Part shown: positions 9,326 through 18,931 of the stretch, in pieces
How the letters are laid out: each line of letters opens with the position of its first letter
Numbering within the stretch: the stretch's first letter is position 1
NCBI RefSeq assembly: GCF_037976825.1
Contig: NZ_CP150269.1
Span: forward strand, 1,097,501 to 1,161,500
Source of the DNA: Paenibacillus sp. FSL K6-1330
GTDB lineage: Bacteria; Bacillota; Bacilli; Paenibacillales; Paenibacillaceae
Length of the DNA stretch: 64,000 nt
Reading direction: 5' to 3'
Notes under the pieces: model-generated
What the model saw: only the letters and a program-made list of their open reading frames with translations
The model's database searches: none
What the model was told of the DNA's origin: nothing
Translations under genes and position numbers: made by a program

Positions 9326-10309
9326 ATGATGAGCCAATCAAAGTCAAGAATTACGGCAATCGGGACCTATGTTCCTGAACGGATATTAACCAATACGGAT
9401 TTAGAGAAGATGGTTGAAACGAGTGATGAGTGGATTGTCCAGCGAACAGGCATGCGGGAACGCCGGATTGCCGCCCCACACGAGTACGTGTCGGATCTTG
9501 CCATTAAAGCTGTGGAGGATATGGTTGATCGGTACGGTGTTACCGTGCAGGATGCGGATATGATTCTTGTGGCTACAAGCACTCCGGAGTATTCTTTTCC
9601 AAGTACAGCCTCCCGGGTGCAATCGAAGCTGGGCATTGCGAGCACGGGTGCGCTAGATCTGAATGCCGCCTGTGCGGGATTTGTATATGCGCTCCAGATG
9701 GCTGACGGATTAATATCCGGGGGAGCCTACCGTAAGATCCTGGTTATCGGGGCGGAAACCTTATCGAAGATTACGGATTACACCGACCGGACGACATGCG
9801 TATTGTTTGGGGACGGCGCCGGTGCCGTATTGCTGGAGAAAGATGAGGATTCGCCAAGTGTCATAGCGTCTGTATCGGGAACCTTTGGCGAAGGCGGCAT
9901 TCATCTGTATAAAACAGCGCTCTCCGAGCAAATGGACGGCACGGAATTAAAGAGCGGCTGTCTTGTTCAAAATGGCCGGGAAATTTATAAGTGGGCCATT
10001 CGGAACATTCCGGACGGCGTTCGCGCTCTTTTGGCTAAAGGGGGCATGACCCCAGCCGAAGTGGATTGGTTTGTCCCGCATAGCGCCAATCTTCGCATGA
10101 TCGAAGCGATTAACGAGCGGGGGCCATTTACAATGGACCGCACCTTAACCAGCGTCGAGTACCGCGGGAATACGTCGGCAGCCTCCATTCCGCTTGCACT
10201 TCAGCTGGCGGTGGATGAAGGACGGCTAAAAGCGGGAGACCACGTCTTACTCTACGGGTTTGGCGGGGGAATGACCTATGCCGGCTCCATCGTAAAATGG
10301 ACGATATAA
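9326..10309 (+). CDS. fabH: Beta-ketoacyl-ACP synthase III (FabH)
   Basis: A 327-residue ketoacyl-ACP synthase III, which condenses an acyl-CoA primer with malonyl-ACP to start fatty acid synthesis. The catalytic triad is intact: Cys116 in NAACAG, His252 in PHSAN and Asn282 in RGNTSAAS. The C-terminal GFGGGMTYAG glycine loop is also present. GGAGG at 9316 serves ATG 9326 or, with better spacing, ATG 9329. The gene stands alone between two terminators, without fabF or other fab genes, and has a FapR-like operator. It may be a second FabH used for branched or special primers, as Bacillus has two paralogues, but the primer preference cannot be read from sequence. Confidence 0.95.
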   Translation: MMSQSKSRITAIGTYVPERILTNTDLEKMVETSDEWIVQRTGMRERRIAAPHEYVSDLAIKAVEDMVDRYGVTVQDADMILVATSTPEYSFPSTASRVQSKLGIASTGALDLNAACAGFVYALQMADGLISGGAYRKILVIGAETLSKITDYTDRTTCVLFGDGAGAVLLEKDEDSPSVIASVSGTFGEGGIHLYKTALSEQMDGTELKSGCLVQNGREIYKWAIRNIPDGVRALLAKGGMTPAEVDWFVPHSANLRMIEAINERGPFTMDRTLTSVEYRGNTSAASIPLALQLAVDEGRLKAGDHVLLYGFGGGMTYAGSIVKWTI

Positions 10310-10348
10310 ATTCGTTACATGAAAACGATGGAACATCATGAAATCTAT

Positions 10349-10383
10349 AAAACCGCTATCGACATTCGATATGCGGTTTTTTT
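10349..10383 (+). terminator. Terminator after fabH
   Basis: The hairpin AAAACCGC(T)ATCGA / TCGATATGCGGTTTT is followed by a T-run, 40 bases after the fabH stop. Confidence 0.88.
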
Positions 10384-10520
10384 GTGCTGCGTTTTTTGGA
10401 TAAACGAACCTGAATCGTAATAAATTCAACTCAAATTCGAAAGTTTACCACCTCAAAATTTGACGCCGCTTTCATTAGACTAAAGAAGAAAAATACGTTT
10501 CATGGAAGAGGGGTAGAACG

Positions 10521-11873
10521 ATGAAAAGGTTTAAGTCATGGAGCATGCTGCTCCTGAGTATCATCATGGTGTTCACGCTGGCCGCATGTGGAGGCGGAGG
10601 CGGTAACGGAAGCAGTACGGCTGAATCTCCGGGGGGAGGCAGCAGCAACGAAGAGACGGACAATACGAAAGAAGGAACCGAGTCCACAGAGAAAATCGAG
10701 CTCTCCTTCTGGTCGCTGGGAACGACCAACTATGAGGATCTGGCGAAGGAATATACGAAGGAGCATCCGAACATAACGTTCAAATTCCAGAATACGTCGG
10801 ACCAAACCGCACATCACAACAATCTGACGACAGCGTTGTCCGCAGGTTCGGGTGCGCCTGACATTTTCCAATTAGAAATCGCCTTTATGGAGCGTTTTAT
10901 CAACAACCAGGATAAATTCTACAATCTGTACGTTCTTGGCGCCAAAGACTTAGAAGGCAACTACCTGGAGTGGAAATGGAAGCAGGCCACATCGGTTGAC
11001 GGCTCCTTCCAACTCGGTCTGCCTACAGACATCGGTCCTACGGTTGTATATTACCGTACGGATCTGGCTGAGCAAGCCAGATTGCCAACGGATCCGGACG
11101 GGTTTAGCGCAGCGATTGATTCATGGGATAAATTCGCCAGCGTAGCCAAGGACTTCACAAGCAAAACAGGAAAACCGTTCGCGGACTTGACGGACCTGGT
11201 ATATAACGGGGTGCGCGACCAGTCCCCGGATCAAATCTACTTCAACAAAGAGGACGGCTCCTTTATCGGAGATACGAATCCGCAAGTGAGAAAAGCTTAC
11301 GACTTTACGGTAAAAGGAATTCAGGAAGGCTGGATCGGCAACTGGATTCTGTGGTCTCCGGAATGGCAAAAAGCGATTAATGATGGAGACTTTGGCGTCA
11401 TGCTCGGCCCGGCTTGGATTGCCGGCACGATCCGCAATGCCAAGGATACCGCAGGCAAATGGCAGATTGCCCAGCTTCCTGAAGGGGCAGGCAACTGGGG
11501 CGGTTCGTTCCTGACCTTGCCGAAGGAAGGCAAGCATTCTAAGGAAGCCTACGAATTTATCTCATGGGTGCTCAACAAGGAGAATCAGCTAAAATCGTTC
11601 AAGGACAGCGGCTTGTTCCCATCTATCCCGGCGGTTTACAGCGAGCCTTCATTCACGGAGGAGAAGGATGAATTCTTCGGCGGCCAGGTCATTTCCGAAG
11701 CATATGCCAAATCGGCGGAACGCATCAAGCCGGTTTACTACGGACCGCTTCACGACCAGACCGACACGATTATCAAGAACGCGCTCAAAAACGTGTTGGA
11801 GAAAAAGGCCGACCCGCAAAAAGAATGGGAAAGCGCAATGAAACAAATCAAGACGCTGGTTGATCGCAGCTAG
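10521..11873 (+). CDS. Carbohydrate ABC importer substrate-binding lipoprotein
   Basis: A 450-residue extracellular solute-binding protein of family 1 (sugar). Signal peptide with lipobox LAAC, so Cys23 is lipidated, followed by a flexible Gly/Ser/Glu-rich linker up to about residue 60. The mature domain starts IELSFWSLGTTNYEDLAKEY and contains the family pattern GAPDIFQLE, then YRTDLAEQA and PTDPDGFSAAIDSWDKF. The ribosome site GAGGGG precedes ATG 10521. It is followed by two sugar permease genes, and no ATPase is encoded nearby. As usual in Paenibacillus and Bacillus, a shared MsmX-type ATPase elsewhere probably powers it. The sugar is unknown; the kinase and regulator downstream probably sense it. 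Confidence 0.92.
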   Translation: MKRFKSWSMLLLSIIMVFTLAACGGGGGNGSSTAESPGGGSSNEETDNTKEGTESTEKIELSFWSLGTTNYEDLAKEYTKEHPNITFKFQNTSDQTAHHNNLTTALSAGSGAPDIFQLEIAFMERFINNQDKFYNLYVLGAKDLEGNYLEWKWKQATSVDGSFQLGLPTDIGPTVVYYRTDLAEQARLPTDPDGFSAAIDSWDKFASVAKDFTSKTGKPFADLTDLVYNGVRDQSPDQIYFNKEDGSFIGDTNPQVRKAYDFTVKGIQEGWIGNWILWSPEWQKAINDGDFGVMLGPAWIAGTIRNAKDTAGKWQIAQLPEGAGNWGGSFLTLPKEGKHSKEAYEFISWVLNKENQLKSFKDSGLFPSIPAVYSEPSFTEEKDEFFGGQVISEAYAKSAERIKPVYYGPLHDQTDTIIKNALKNVLEKKADPQKEWESAMKQIKTLVDRS

Positions 11874-11988
11874 GAAAAGGATCATTCCTCGCTAGCCCGT
11901 TCAGCCCGTAATCCGTCCGAATCTGAGTAGGGAGGAAGCTCTCTTCGCTCGGATTCGGATTTATCCTTACCTACCTGGAGGTGCATTC

Positions 11989-12945
11989 ATGGCAGACACA
12001 GCTACAGCAGAGTCACCGCAACCGGTGCCCCCGAGGCGGCGTTTGTTGACGGAGACCGTGCGAAGCCGGTTTACGGCGTATACGTTCATATCGCCTTTCT
12101 TCATCTTGTTCGCAATTTTTGGACTGTATCCGATTCTTTTTACCATCTATTTGTCCTTCTTCAAATGGGACGCGCTCGGACCGATGAAATACGTCGGCTT
12201 CAAGAACTACGAGTTGATTACAAGCGACCCGACCTTCTGGATCGCTTTTAGCAACACACTCATTATGGCTTTGATGGGAACCGTGCCGCAGCTGATTGTG
12301 GCATTATTTGTTGCGGTTATGCTGAACTCGGCCTTGAACAAATTCAAGAACACATTCCGCATTCTGTATTTCATGCCGAACATCACCTCCATCGTTGCGG
12401 TGACGCTGGTGTTCAGTACGATGTTCGGAAACAACGGGATGGTCAACTGGCTGCTGAACACCTTCGGTGCGGAAAGCGTGCCGTTCAACTCCGGCTGGTG
12501 GGGAGTCAAAATCGCCATATCGTCCATGGTCATGTGGCGGTGGATGGGCTATAACGCCATTATTTTTCTGTCGGGGCTGCAGAGCATTCCGACCGATATT
12601 TATGAAGCGGCCAAAATCGACGGGGCCACCCGAGGCCAGCAGCTGCTCTATATCACGCTGCCGCTTCTTCGCCCATTCATTCTGTTCGTCACCTTGGTAT
12701 CGACGATCGGCGCGCTCCAATTGTTTACGGAGGCTTATGTATTCCTCGGTCAGTCCGGCACGGGTTCTACGCGTCAGGAAGGGGTCACGATGGTCACTTA
12801 TTTGTATAACGAAGCATTTAAGAACGGATTCTTCGGTACGGCTGCGGCAACGGCGGTTCTCTTGTTCATCGCCACCATTCTGTTCTCGGTATTAAATATG
12901 ATATTGGGCCGCGAAGGCAAAGATTCGGGAGGTAAAAAAGCATGA
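11989..12945 (+). CDS. Sugar ABC importer permease 1 (MalF/UgpA type)
   Basis: A 318-residue six-helix permease of the sugar importer family. The EAA loop is clear: IYEAAKIDGATRGQQLLYIT near residue 205. The N-terminus carries the usual positively charged tail and first helix (YTFISPFFILFAIFGLYPIL). GGAGG at 11976 precedes ATG 11989. It is the partner of the permease that overlaps its 3' end and of the lipoprotein upstream. The 115-base gap after the lipoprotein gene shows a GC-rich region but no clear terminator. Confidence 0.94.
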   Translation: MADTATAESPQPVPPRRRLLTETVRSRFTAYTFISPFFILFAIFGLYPILFTIYLSFFKWDALGPMKYVGFKNYELITSDPTFWIAFSNTLIMALMGTVPQLIVALFVAVMLNSALNKFKNTFRILYFMPNITSIVAVTLVFSTMFGNNGMVNWLLNTFGAESVPFNSGWWGVKIAISSMVMWRWMGYNAIIFLSGLQSIPTDIYEAAKIDGATRGQQLLYITLPLLRPFILFVTLVSTIGALQLFTEAYVFLGQSGTGSTRQEGVTMVTYLYNEAFKNGFFGTAAATAVLLFIATILFSVLNMILGREGKDSGGKKA

Positions 12946-13805
12946 GCACAGTCGCCATAAGCCGAAAAAAGCCGGATGAACCCGGTGTTGTCGCGAAATT
13001 CTTTTTCTATCTTTTCATGGTCCTTGGCGCGCTGGTCTCAGTCTTTCCGTTCTACTGGATGTTCGTCGTGGCCACCAATGACAAGGATGCGGCATTTCAC
13101 ATTCCGCCGCTGCTTACGCCCGGCACGCAGTTTTTCGATAACTTCGCGCGCGTGCTGGAGCGGACGGATTTTTTCAGGGCCTTGATGAACTCGGTGGTGG
13201 TGTCTACGGCCGTGACCTTGTCCGTTGTGTTCCTCTGCACGCTGGCGGGTTATGCTTTTGCCAAGTATGAGTTTCCTCTGAAAAAGACGCTGTTTGTTTT
13301 TGTCATTGCCACGATGCTGGTGCCTGCCCAGCTGGGCGTGCTTCCACAATACGTCATCATGGCCAAGCTGCACTGGATCGACAGCTACAAAGCGCTGATC
13401 GTGCCGGCCATGGTCAATGCCTTCGGCATCTTCTGGATGCGGCAGTACATCGCCTCTGCCGTTCATACCGAGCTGATCGAAGCGGGGCGGATCGACGGCG
13501 GCGGGCATTTCCGGATCTTCTGGAACATTGCCATTCCCGTTGTCACCCCGGCGATGGCCACGCTCGGGATTCTGAACTTCATGAACGTGTGGAACGATTT
13601 CTTCTGGCCGCTCGTCGTATTGAAAAACAGGGAGAATTACACCATTCAAATTGCGCTGCAGCAATTGTTCACCAATAAGGACGGCCTTGATTTCGGCATG
13701 ATCATGTCGGCCACCTTCACGGCGACGCTGCCGCTTCTCATCGTATTTCTGTTGTTCAGCCGATGGGTGATCGCCGGATTGACATCAGGCGCCATAAAAA
13801 GTTAA
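12942..13805 (+). CDS. Sugar ABC importer permease 2 (MalG/LacG type)
   Basis: A 287-residue six-helix permease, second half of the heterodimeric channel. The EAA loop is LIEAGRIDGGGHFRIFWNIA near residue 180. The C-terminal end, RWVIAGLTSGAIKS, is typical of MalG-type proteins. The start overlaps the previous stop by 4 bases (ATGA), so the two permeases are translationally coupled. The kinase gene follows 79 bases later in the same direction. Confidence 0.94.
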   Translation: MSTVAISRKKPDEPGVVAKFFFYLFMVLGALVSVFPFYWMFVVATNDKDAAFHIPPLLTPGTQFFDNFARVLERTDFFRALMNSVVVSTAVTLSVVFLCTLAGYAFAKYEFPLKKTLFVFVIATMLVPAQLGVLPQYVIMAKLHWIDSYKALIVPAMVNAFGIFWMRQYIASAVHTELIEAGRIDGGGHFRIFWNIAIPVVTPAMATLGILNFMNVWNDFFWPLVVLKNRENYTIQIALQQLFTNKDGLDFGMIMSATFTATLPLLIVFLLFSRWVIAGLTSGAIKS

Positions 13806-13884
13806 CAAGCAAGGTGAAGTCGACAAGGAATGCGGCCTGTCATGAAGAATAATAGACATAGTAGAGTGGAGGGAGGAAGGATCC

Positions 13885-15609
13885 ATGAAACTCCGCCGAA
13901 AGATATTGCTGGCTATTATTCTTCTGGTCTTCATTCCGGTCATCGCGCTGGGCGGGGTATCCTATTACAGCTTTTCGGAAGCGATGGAGAAGAAGTCGAA
14001 TGATTTCTACTGGATTTCGCTCCTGGAAACGGATCGGAAACTGAAGTTCGCCTTGAACGAAATCACGACGATTTCGAACTCGGCGATTACCCAGCAATCG
14101 GTTCAGCAGATGCTGAAACAGCCGGAATACGCGGTTACCTATGAACGGCGGCAGGAGATCAACAATCTGATCAATCATCCGATGATTGCGTCGTTTGCTT
14201 TTTATTCGAATGACCGGTTGATGTATAACACGAATGGCGGAATGGAGCTTCAGGAACTGAGGCAGCAGGCATGGTATGAAGCGGTGGAGAAGGCGGAGGG
14301 GCGTCCCGTATGGGTCGGACCCGGCGAGAACGGCTCTGCGGCTGACGGCGCTCCCGTTTTGATTCAATCCAGGGTCATCAAGGACTATTACTCGCTGGAG
14401 GATATCGGAACCGTGGTGATCTACGTGAAGCCGGATCTCCTTGATCAGGTGTTCTGGGAGGCGGCAACGCTGAAGCAGGGAGATATTTTGCTGGTCAACC
14501 AGCAGGGGCACATCGTGTTCAGCAAGTCAGGCGGGCATATCGGGGAGCGGACGGAATTCCCGTTTCTCTCGGATAGTTATAAGACGAATGGAAAAGGCTA
14601 CTATATCGATCAATATGCAGGCGAAAAATCGCTGATCACATATTCACCTTCCCATAATAAAGATTGGTTTCTGGTCGCCATCACGCCAAGCAAACTGATT
14701 TCGGCCGAATCGGTCCCGATTCGCAACCTGGCCTTGATCCTGGGATTGATCTCGCTCGTGTCGGCGTTCCTGTTCGACCGTTTTTTTGTGCGCAGAATGG
14801 TGCGCAGCATCATTAGCGCGGTGAACGGGATGAAGCGCGTCAAGCAGGGCATCTTCGTTCCGATCCCGTCGCATAACGTGGCGGAGGACGAGACGGATTT
14901 GTTGATCGACGGCTTTAACCGGATGAGCACCCAGATCCAGGAGCTGATTGGGCAGGTCGAGACGGAGCAAGCACGAAAAAAGGAAGCGGAGCTGCAGGCG
15001 CTGGTCGCTCAGATCAATCCGCACTTCATCTATAATTCACTGGAATCGATCAATTCGATGGCCGTGCTTCAGGGCAATAAGGATATCAGCAAGATGGTGG
15101 TTTCGCTTGGAAAGCTGCTGCGTATCAGCATCAGCGAGCATCATGAGCTGATCCCCCTCAGCATGGAGCTGGAGCATGTCCAGCATTACATGCGGATACA
15201 GAAATTCAGGTTCGAGGAAAAATTCGATTACGGCATTGAGCTTCCGAATGAACTGAGGCACTACGTTACGCAAAAGCTGATCGTTCAGCCGATTGTTGAG
15301 AACGCTTTATATCACGGGATCGAGCCGATGGAGGAAAGCGGGCTCATCTCCATCAGGGTGTCCGAGAACGGCGAGGATATCGTGATTGACGTGGAGGACA
15401 ACGGTCCGGGCTTCGATCCGGAAACGCTGATGAAGCTGTGGAATTCGGATCCGGGACAGCTCAAAAAGTATCGCGAGAACGGGGTCGGATTGAAGAATGT
15501 CCATGAAAGGCTGCGGATCCGGTTTGGCAGCCGTTACGGCCTGATGATCTGTTCCTCCCCGGGTTACGGCTCCTTGATACGAATTCGAATACCGAAAATA
15601 CTGACATGA
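13885..15609 (+). CDS. Sensor histidine kinase, YesM/LytS-like
   Basis: A 574-residue membrane kinase. TM1 at about 8-30, then an extracellular Cache-like sensor domain to about 275, TM2 near 280-302, a HAMP segment to about 350, and a His_kinase domain with the phospho-acceptor His in QINPHFIYNSLESI (about residue 379). The ATPase domain has the N-box NALYHGIEP and the G-box DNGPGF. This architecture is typical of the YesM-type kinases beside sugar importers in Paenibacillus. It lies between the importer genes and a binding-protein homologue plus AraC-type response regulator, so it probably senses the imported sugar or an oligosaccharide outside the cell. Confidence 0.93.
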   Translation: MKLRRKILLAIILLVFIPVIALGGVSYYSFSEAMEKKSNDFYWISLLETDRKLKFALNEITTISNSAITQQSVQQMLKQPEYAVTYERRQEINNLINHPMIASFAFYSNDRLMYNTNGGMELQELRQQAWYEAVEKAEGRPVWVGPGENGSAADGAPVLIQSRVIKDYYSLEDIGTVVIYVKPDLLDQVFWEAATLKQGDILLVNQQGHIVFSKSGGHIGERTEFPFLSDSYKTNGKGYYIDQYAGEKSLITYSPSHNKDWFLVAITPSKLISAESVPIRNLALILGLISLVSAFLFDRFFVRRMVRSIISAVNGMKRVKQGIFVPIPSHNVAEDETDLLIDGFNRMSTQIQELIGQVETEQARKKEAELQALVAQINPHFIYNSLESINSMAVLQGNKDISKMVVSLGKLLRISISEHHELIPLSMELEHVQHYMRIQKFRFEEKFDYGIELPNELRHYVTQKLIVQPIVENALYHGIEPMEESGLISIRVSENGEDIVIDVEDNGPGFDPETLMKLWNSDPGQLKKYRENGVGLKNVHERLRIRFGSRYGLMICSSPGYGSLIRIRIPKILT

Positions 15610-15624
15610 CAGGGGGGCTGCAGG

Positions 15625-16968
15625 GTGAGATGGTTTTGGAATTGGGGCTGGATCGTCGGATATGCCGCTCTGTTGGCGTTGTCTGTCGTGTGGGTGACGG
15701 TACAGAATCAGGGACCGGCCCAGGAGGAACAGCCCGAGAAAATCACGCTAACGTTCCGGCATTTCTGGAACAAAGAGCATGACAAGCCGGTGCTGGCCGT
15801 ATTCGAGAGCATCGTCCGCACTTATGAGAAAGCGCATCCAAACGTAAAGGTGAACTTCGAGAGCATCGATCAGACGATTCACCGGGAACAAAAGCTGAAG
15901 AGCGAGATGGTAACCGGTACGCCGCCGGATATGTTTGTTTTGTTCGGAGGGGCCGAGATCGTGCCTTATGCCAGATCCAACCGGTTGATGGATTTAACGG
16001 ATTTTTTGCAGGATACCGGATTGAAGGAGCAGTTCAAGGATCTGCACCATTGGACCTTCGAGGACCGGATCTATGGCCTGCCCTTCGAGGGACACGCAGA
16101 GCCGATCTATTATAACCGGGCTTTATTCCGGCAGCTGAAGCTGGAGCCTCCGAAGACGCTGGGAGAGATGGACGAAGCTATTCGTATCCTTCGGGAGAAC
16201 GACATCATCCCCTTTGCGGTCGGCAACGAAGACAGGTGGCCGGCGGGAATTTTTGCCCATTATTTCATGGATCGCTACGCCGGGCCGGAACTGATTGACC
16301 GCCTGGTTGAAGGCGATGATCAGGCCAGCTTTGTGCAAGAGTCGTATTTGGAGGCGTTTGAGCACTTGGAGCTGTGGATCGAAGAAGGGGCGTTCAGTCC
16401 GAACGCAAACGATCTTTCCACGGAAGAAGCGATTGCCCAGTTCACGGAAGGAAAAGCGGCGATGTATATGAACGGCAGCTGGGATATCACGCTGCTGCAG
16501 AATGAGGATTACCCGGATTTTCAGAATGAGATCGGCGTCATTCCCTTTCCGTCGCTTTTTCCCGGCGAAGAACGCTCCTTGGCAGGGGGATATACGATCG
16601 GCATCGGGCTGTCATCGGACTTGGATGAAACGAAAAAGCAATCGGCTCTGGAGCTGCTGGGCATGTTCTATACCCCGGAGGTGCAGACTCGGCTGGTGTA
16701 TGAAGGGCTGCGCGTGCCTTCGATGAAGATTGACTATGATTCGAAGAAAACCGGGCCGGTTTTTGCCCAAGTCACGGAATTGATGGAGGAATCCGCGAGC
16801 ACCTTTCTGCCTTACGACAACACGTTATCACCCGAGGTGAACAGTTCGTTCCTTAAGGTGATCGAGGATATGATTGGAGGACGGATCGATGCTGCCGGCG
16901 CATTGGAGCAAATTCAGAAGTCCTCGGTCCGGTATTGGAAGCTTAGGCGGAATACGGCAGCAGAGTAA
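15625..16968 (+). CDS. Membrane-anchored solute-binding-protein homologue in a two-component locus
   Basis: A 447-residue family 1 solute-binding protein. The N-terminal hydrophobic segment (about 3-25) has no lipobox cysteine and no obvious signal-peptidase site before the QEEQPEK linker, so it is probably an uncleaved membrane anchor. The binding domain shows TLTFRHFWN, TGTPPDMFVLFGG and AAMYMNGSWDI. It lies 15 bases after the kinase and 22 before the response regulator, not beside the permeases. This suggests a ligand-presenting partner for the kinase, as in XylFII-LytS-type sensors, rather than a second importer component. The start is GTG 15625 behind GGGGGG; this is inference from position. 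Confidence 0.82.
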   Translation: MRWFWNWGWIVGYAALLALSVVWVTVQNQGPAQEEQPEKITLTFRHFWNKEHDKPVLAVFESIVRTYEKAHPNVKVNFESIDQTIHREQKLKSEMVTGTPPDMFVLFGGAEIVPYARSNRLMDLTDFLQDTGLKEQFKDLHHWTFEDRIYGLPFEGHAEPIYYNRALFRQLKLEPPKTLGEMDEAIRILRENDIIPFAVGNEDRWPAGIFAHYFMDRYAGPELIDRLVEGDDQASFVQESYLEAFEHLELWIEEGAFSPNANDLSTEEAIAQFTEGKAAMYMNGSWDITLLQNEDYPDFQNEIGVIPFPSLFPGEERSLAGGYTIGIGLSSDLDETKKQSALELLGMFYTPEVQTRLVYEGLRVPSMKIDYDSKKTGPVFAQVTELMEESASTFLPYDNTLSPEVNSSFLKVIEDMIGGRIDAAGALEQIQKSSVRYWKLRRNTAAE

Positions 16969-16990
16969 ACAGGAGACAGGGGGGAACGTC

Positions 16991-18589
16991 ATGGGCGGAT
17001 CGGAAGGCAAATTCAGAGTCATGCTGGTCGATGATGAGCCGATCATTCTGCGCAGCCTGAAGGCGGCTATTCCATGGGATGAGCTCGATCTGGAGGTCGT
17101 TGGGGAGGCCAAGAGCGGAGACGGCGCATTGAAGCTGGCGCGCGAAGCGTCGCCGCATATCATTATCAGCGATATTCGGATGCCGGGGATGGACGGCATT
17201 ACGCTCATGAAGGAACTGAAGGCGGATCAGGCAAGACGAATCATTATTTTCATCAGCGGGTACGGCGAATTCGAATACGCGAGGGAAGCGCTGCGCGAAG
17301 GGGCTTTCGATTACTTGCTGAAGCCGATCGATCACGATGAGCTGACGGAAACGATAGCCAAGGCAGCCAGAACCCTGGAGAAGCAGATTGCGGATGACCA
17401 CATGATGCACTCGGTCAAGGTTTTATCGCTGCTGGCCCGGGAGAGGATGCTGACGGAATTTATCGAGGGAAATCGAAGCCCCTTGCAGCATATGCAGTGG
17501 CTGGAAGACAGCGAGCTGGAGCATGGATACACGATGGCCGTCATTCAATTGGATCATTACTTGCGGCTTAACGAGTTGTGGAGCATGGATGAGAAGCGCC
17601 TGTGGCTCTTTGCAGTACGGAACGTCCTCGAGGAATGGTCTTTGCAGCATGGCGGACTGACGGTATTCCCTTTCCGCAGCGGTGAATGGGTGCTGCTGTT
17701 TCCGAACCTGACGAAAGAGCGGCAGGAGGATATCGGCAGGGATCTGGTGCAATTGATCAAGCGGAATACGAAGCTGTCCTGCTCGGTCGGCTTCAGCCCC
17801 AGCATGGCTGGGATTGACCGCTTGGGAACGGCTTACGAGACGGCCGTCCGCGCCTTATACCAGCGGTTCTATTCCGGGGAAGAGGGGGTGTTCCTCGGGA
17901 CTCCCGATTCCATTATGGAAACGGCCAGCGAAGCAAAGTATCCGAAGCATCTCGAGTTGCTCATGGTGGAAAGCATCCGCACGCTTCACAAGGAACGGCT
18001 GCTGGAACTTTTTGATGAGACCAAGGCTTACATCGAGGAGCATGCCTTTAGCCGGGAGATGACCGAGCGGGTGCTGCTGGAGATGAGCGTTGTGCTGTAT
18101 CGGCAGTTTGAGCATATGAAGGTGCTGTTTGAGTGGTCGCTGGAGGAACTGCTGCAGGAGCTTCATTCTTCCGGCACCCTTCAGCAGTTGATGGATGTCA
18201 TCAAGAGCCATTTCAGCAAGTGGATTGCCGAGAGCCGGTCCGGGCAGGCCAAGGACAATGTCCTGGCCGTTATGGGTAAGGCCAAGGATTATATCGCGGA
18301 AAATTATCAGAAGGATCTCAGCATTGAAGAGGTTTCGGAGCTGGCGGATTTGAGCATCAGCCATTTCTGCACCCTGTTTAAGGCAACAACGGGATATACG
18401 TTTCTGGAGTACTTGACGGAATGCCGGATCGAGAAGGCCAAAAGCATTTTGCTGAATACGGATGTGAAGGTATACCAGGTAGCGCCACTGGTAGGGTATC
18501 AGGACCCTCGATATTTCACGCAAGTATTCAAGAAAATAACAGGGAAAACGCCCTCCGAGTATCGCGAGGAGGCGATATCCAATACATAA
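16991..18589 (+). CDS. AraC-type response regulator (YesN-like)
   Basis: A 532-residue response regulator. Start ATG 16991 is chosen because GGGGGGAA lies 5-10 bases upstream and the receiver domain begins right after; the longer in-frame reading would overlap the previous gene. The receiver domain (about 8-125) has VDDEP, the phospho-acceptor Asp in IISDIRMPGMDG and Lys in YLLKPID. A linker of about 280 residues follows, then two AraC helix-turn-helix motifs at the C-terminus (SIEEVSELADLSISHFCTLF and YQVAPLVGYQDPRYFTQVFK). It completes the sugar-sensing module and is expected to activate the importer operon at 10521. Confidence 0.93.
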   Translation: MGGSEGKFRVMLVDDEPIILRSLKAAIPWDELDLEVVGEAKSGDGALKLAREASPHIIISDIRMPGMDGITLMKELKADQARRIIIFISGYGEFEYAREALREGAFDYLLKPIDHDELTETIAKAARTLEKQIADDHMMHSVKVLSLLARERMLTEFIEGNRSPLQHMQWLEDSELEHGYTMAVIQLDHYLRLNELWSMDEKRLWLFAVRNVLEEWSLQHGGLTVFPFRSGEWVLLFPNLTKERQEDIGRDLVQLIKRNTKLSCSVGFSPSMAGIDRLGTAYETAVRALYQRFYSGEEGVFLGTPDSIMETASEAKYPKHLELLMVESIRTLHKERLLELFDETKAYIEEHAFSREMTERVLLEMSVVLYRQFEHMKVLFEWSLEELLQELHSSGTLQQLMDVIKSHFSKWIAESRSGQAKDNVLAVMGKAKDYIAENYQKDLSIEEVSELADLSISHFCTLFKATTGYTFLEYLTECRIEKAKSILLNTDVKVYQVAPLVGYQDPRYFTQVFKKITGKTPSEYREEAISNT

Positions 18590-18660
18590 AGAGGCGATGA
18601 TTCGTTCGTGGTGTTACTGGGCCAATCATGTGAGGATAGCTTTCAGCATAGCAGGGAATG

Positions 18661-18720
18661 AATAACAGATCTATTTTTTCCGGGTTTGATTAGGGAAAAA
18701 GGAGTTCTGTTATTTTTATT
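18661..18720 (+). terminator. Terminator after the sugar/two-component operon
   Basis: The inverted arms AATAACAGA (18661) and TCTGTTATT (18705) enclose TTTTTTCC and GGGAAAAA inner arms and are followed by TTTATTTT. The rest of the 342-base gap 18590-18931 has no convincing gene. Confidence 0.75.
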
Positions 18721-18727
18721 TTAAATA

Positions 18728-18748
18728 TCTTAATATTAAGACTTGACG
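18728..18748 (+). promoter_or_regulatory. Palindromic operator candidate next to a -35 box
   Basis: A perfect 14-base palindrome, TCTTAATATTAAGA (18728-18741), abuts TTGACG (18743-18748), a good -35 box. A weak -10 (TACTAA or AAACTG) follows at 18763-18771. It lies 180 bases upstream of the ring-cleaving dioxygenase. In Bacillus such dioxygenase genes are repressed by MarR-type quinone sensors binding palindromes, but this sequence is not a recognised site and no marR gene is adjacent. Confidence 0.35.
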
Positions 18749-18931
18749 ATTCCTGAGTTAAATACTAAACTGAGATTAAGCGCCAGATGCACACGATAAG
18801 TTGAAGAAGCAAGGGTTAAAGTGCTTTTGATTAAGGTGCTTTTTGAATAAGGCGTTTATCCAACAGGACAGGTGTCTGAGATCGTGTTTTGTTAATGAAG
18901 AATAAATCAAATATAGATGGAGGTTGAAGTC

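Noticed and set aside
18598..18666. 22-residue ORF after the AraC-type regulator
   Set aside because: It is short, weakly preceded by a ribosome site, and runs into the terminator stem. Not supported.
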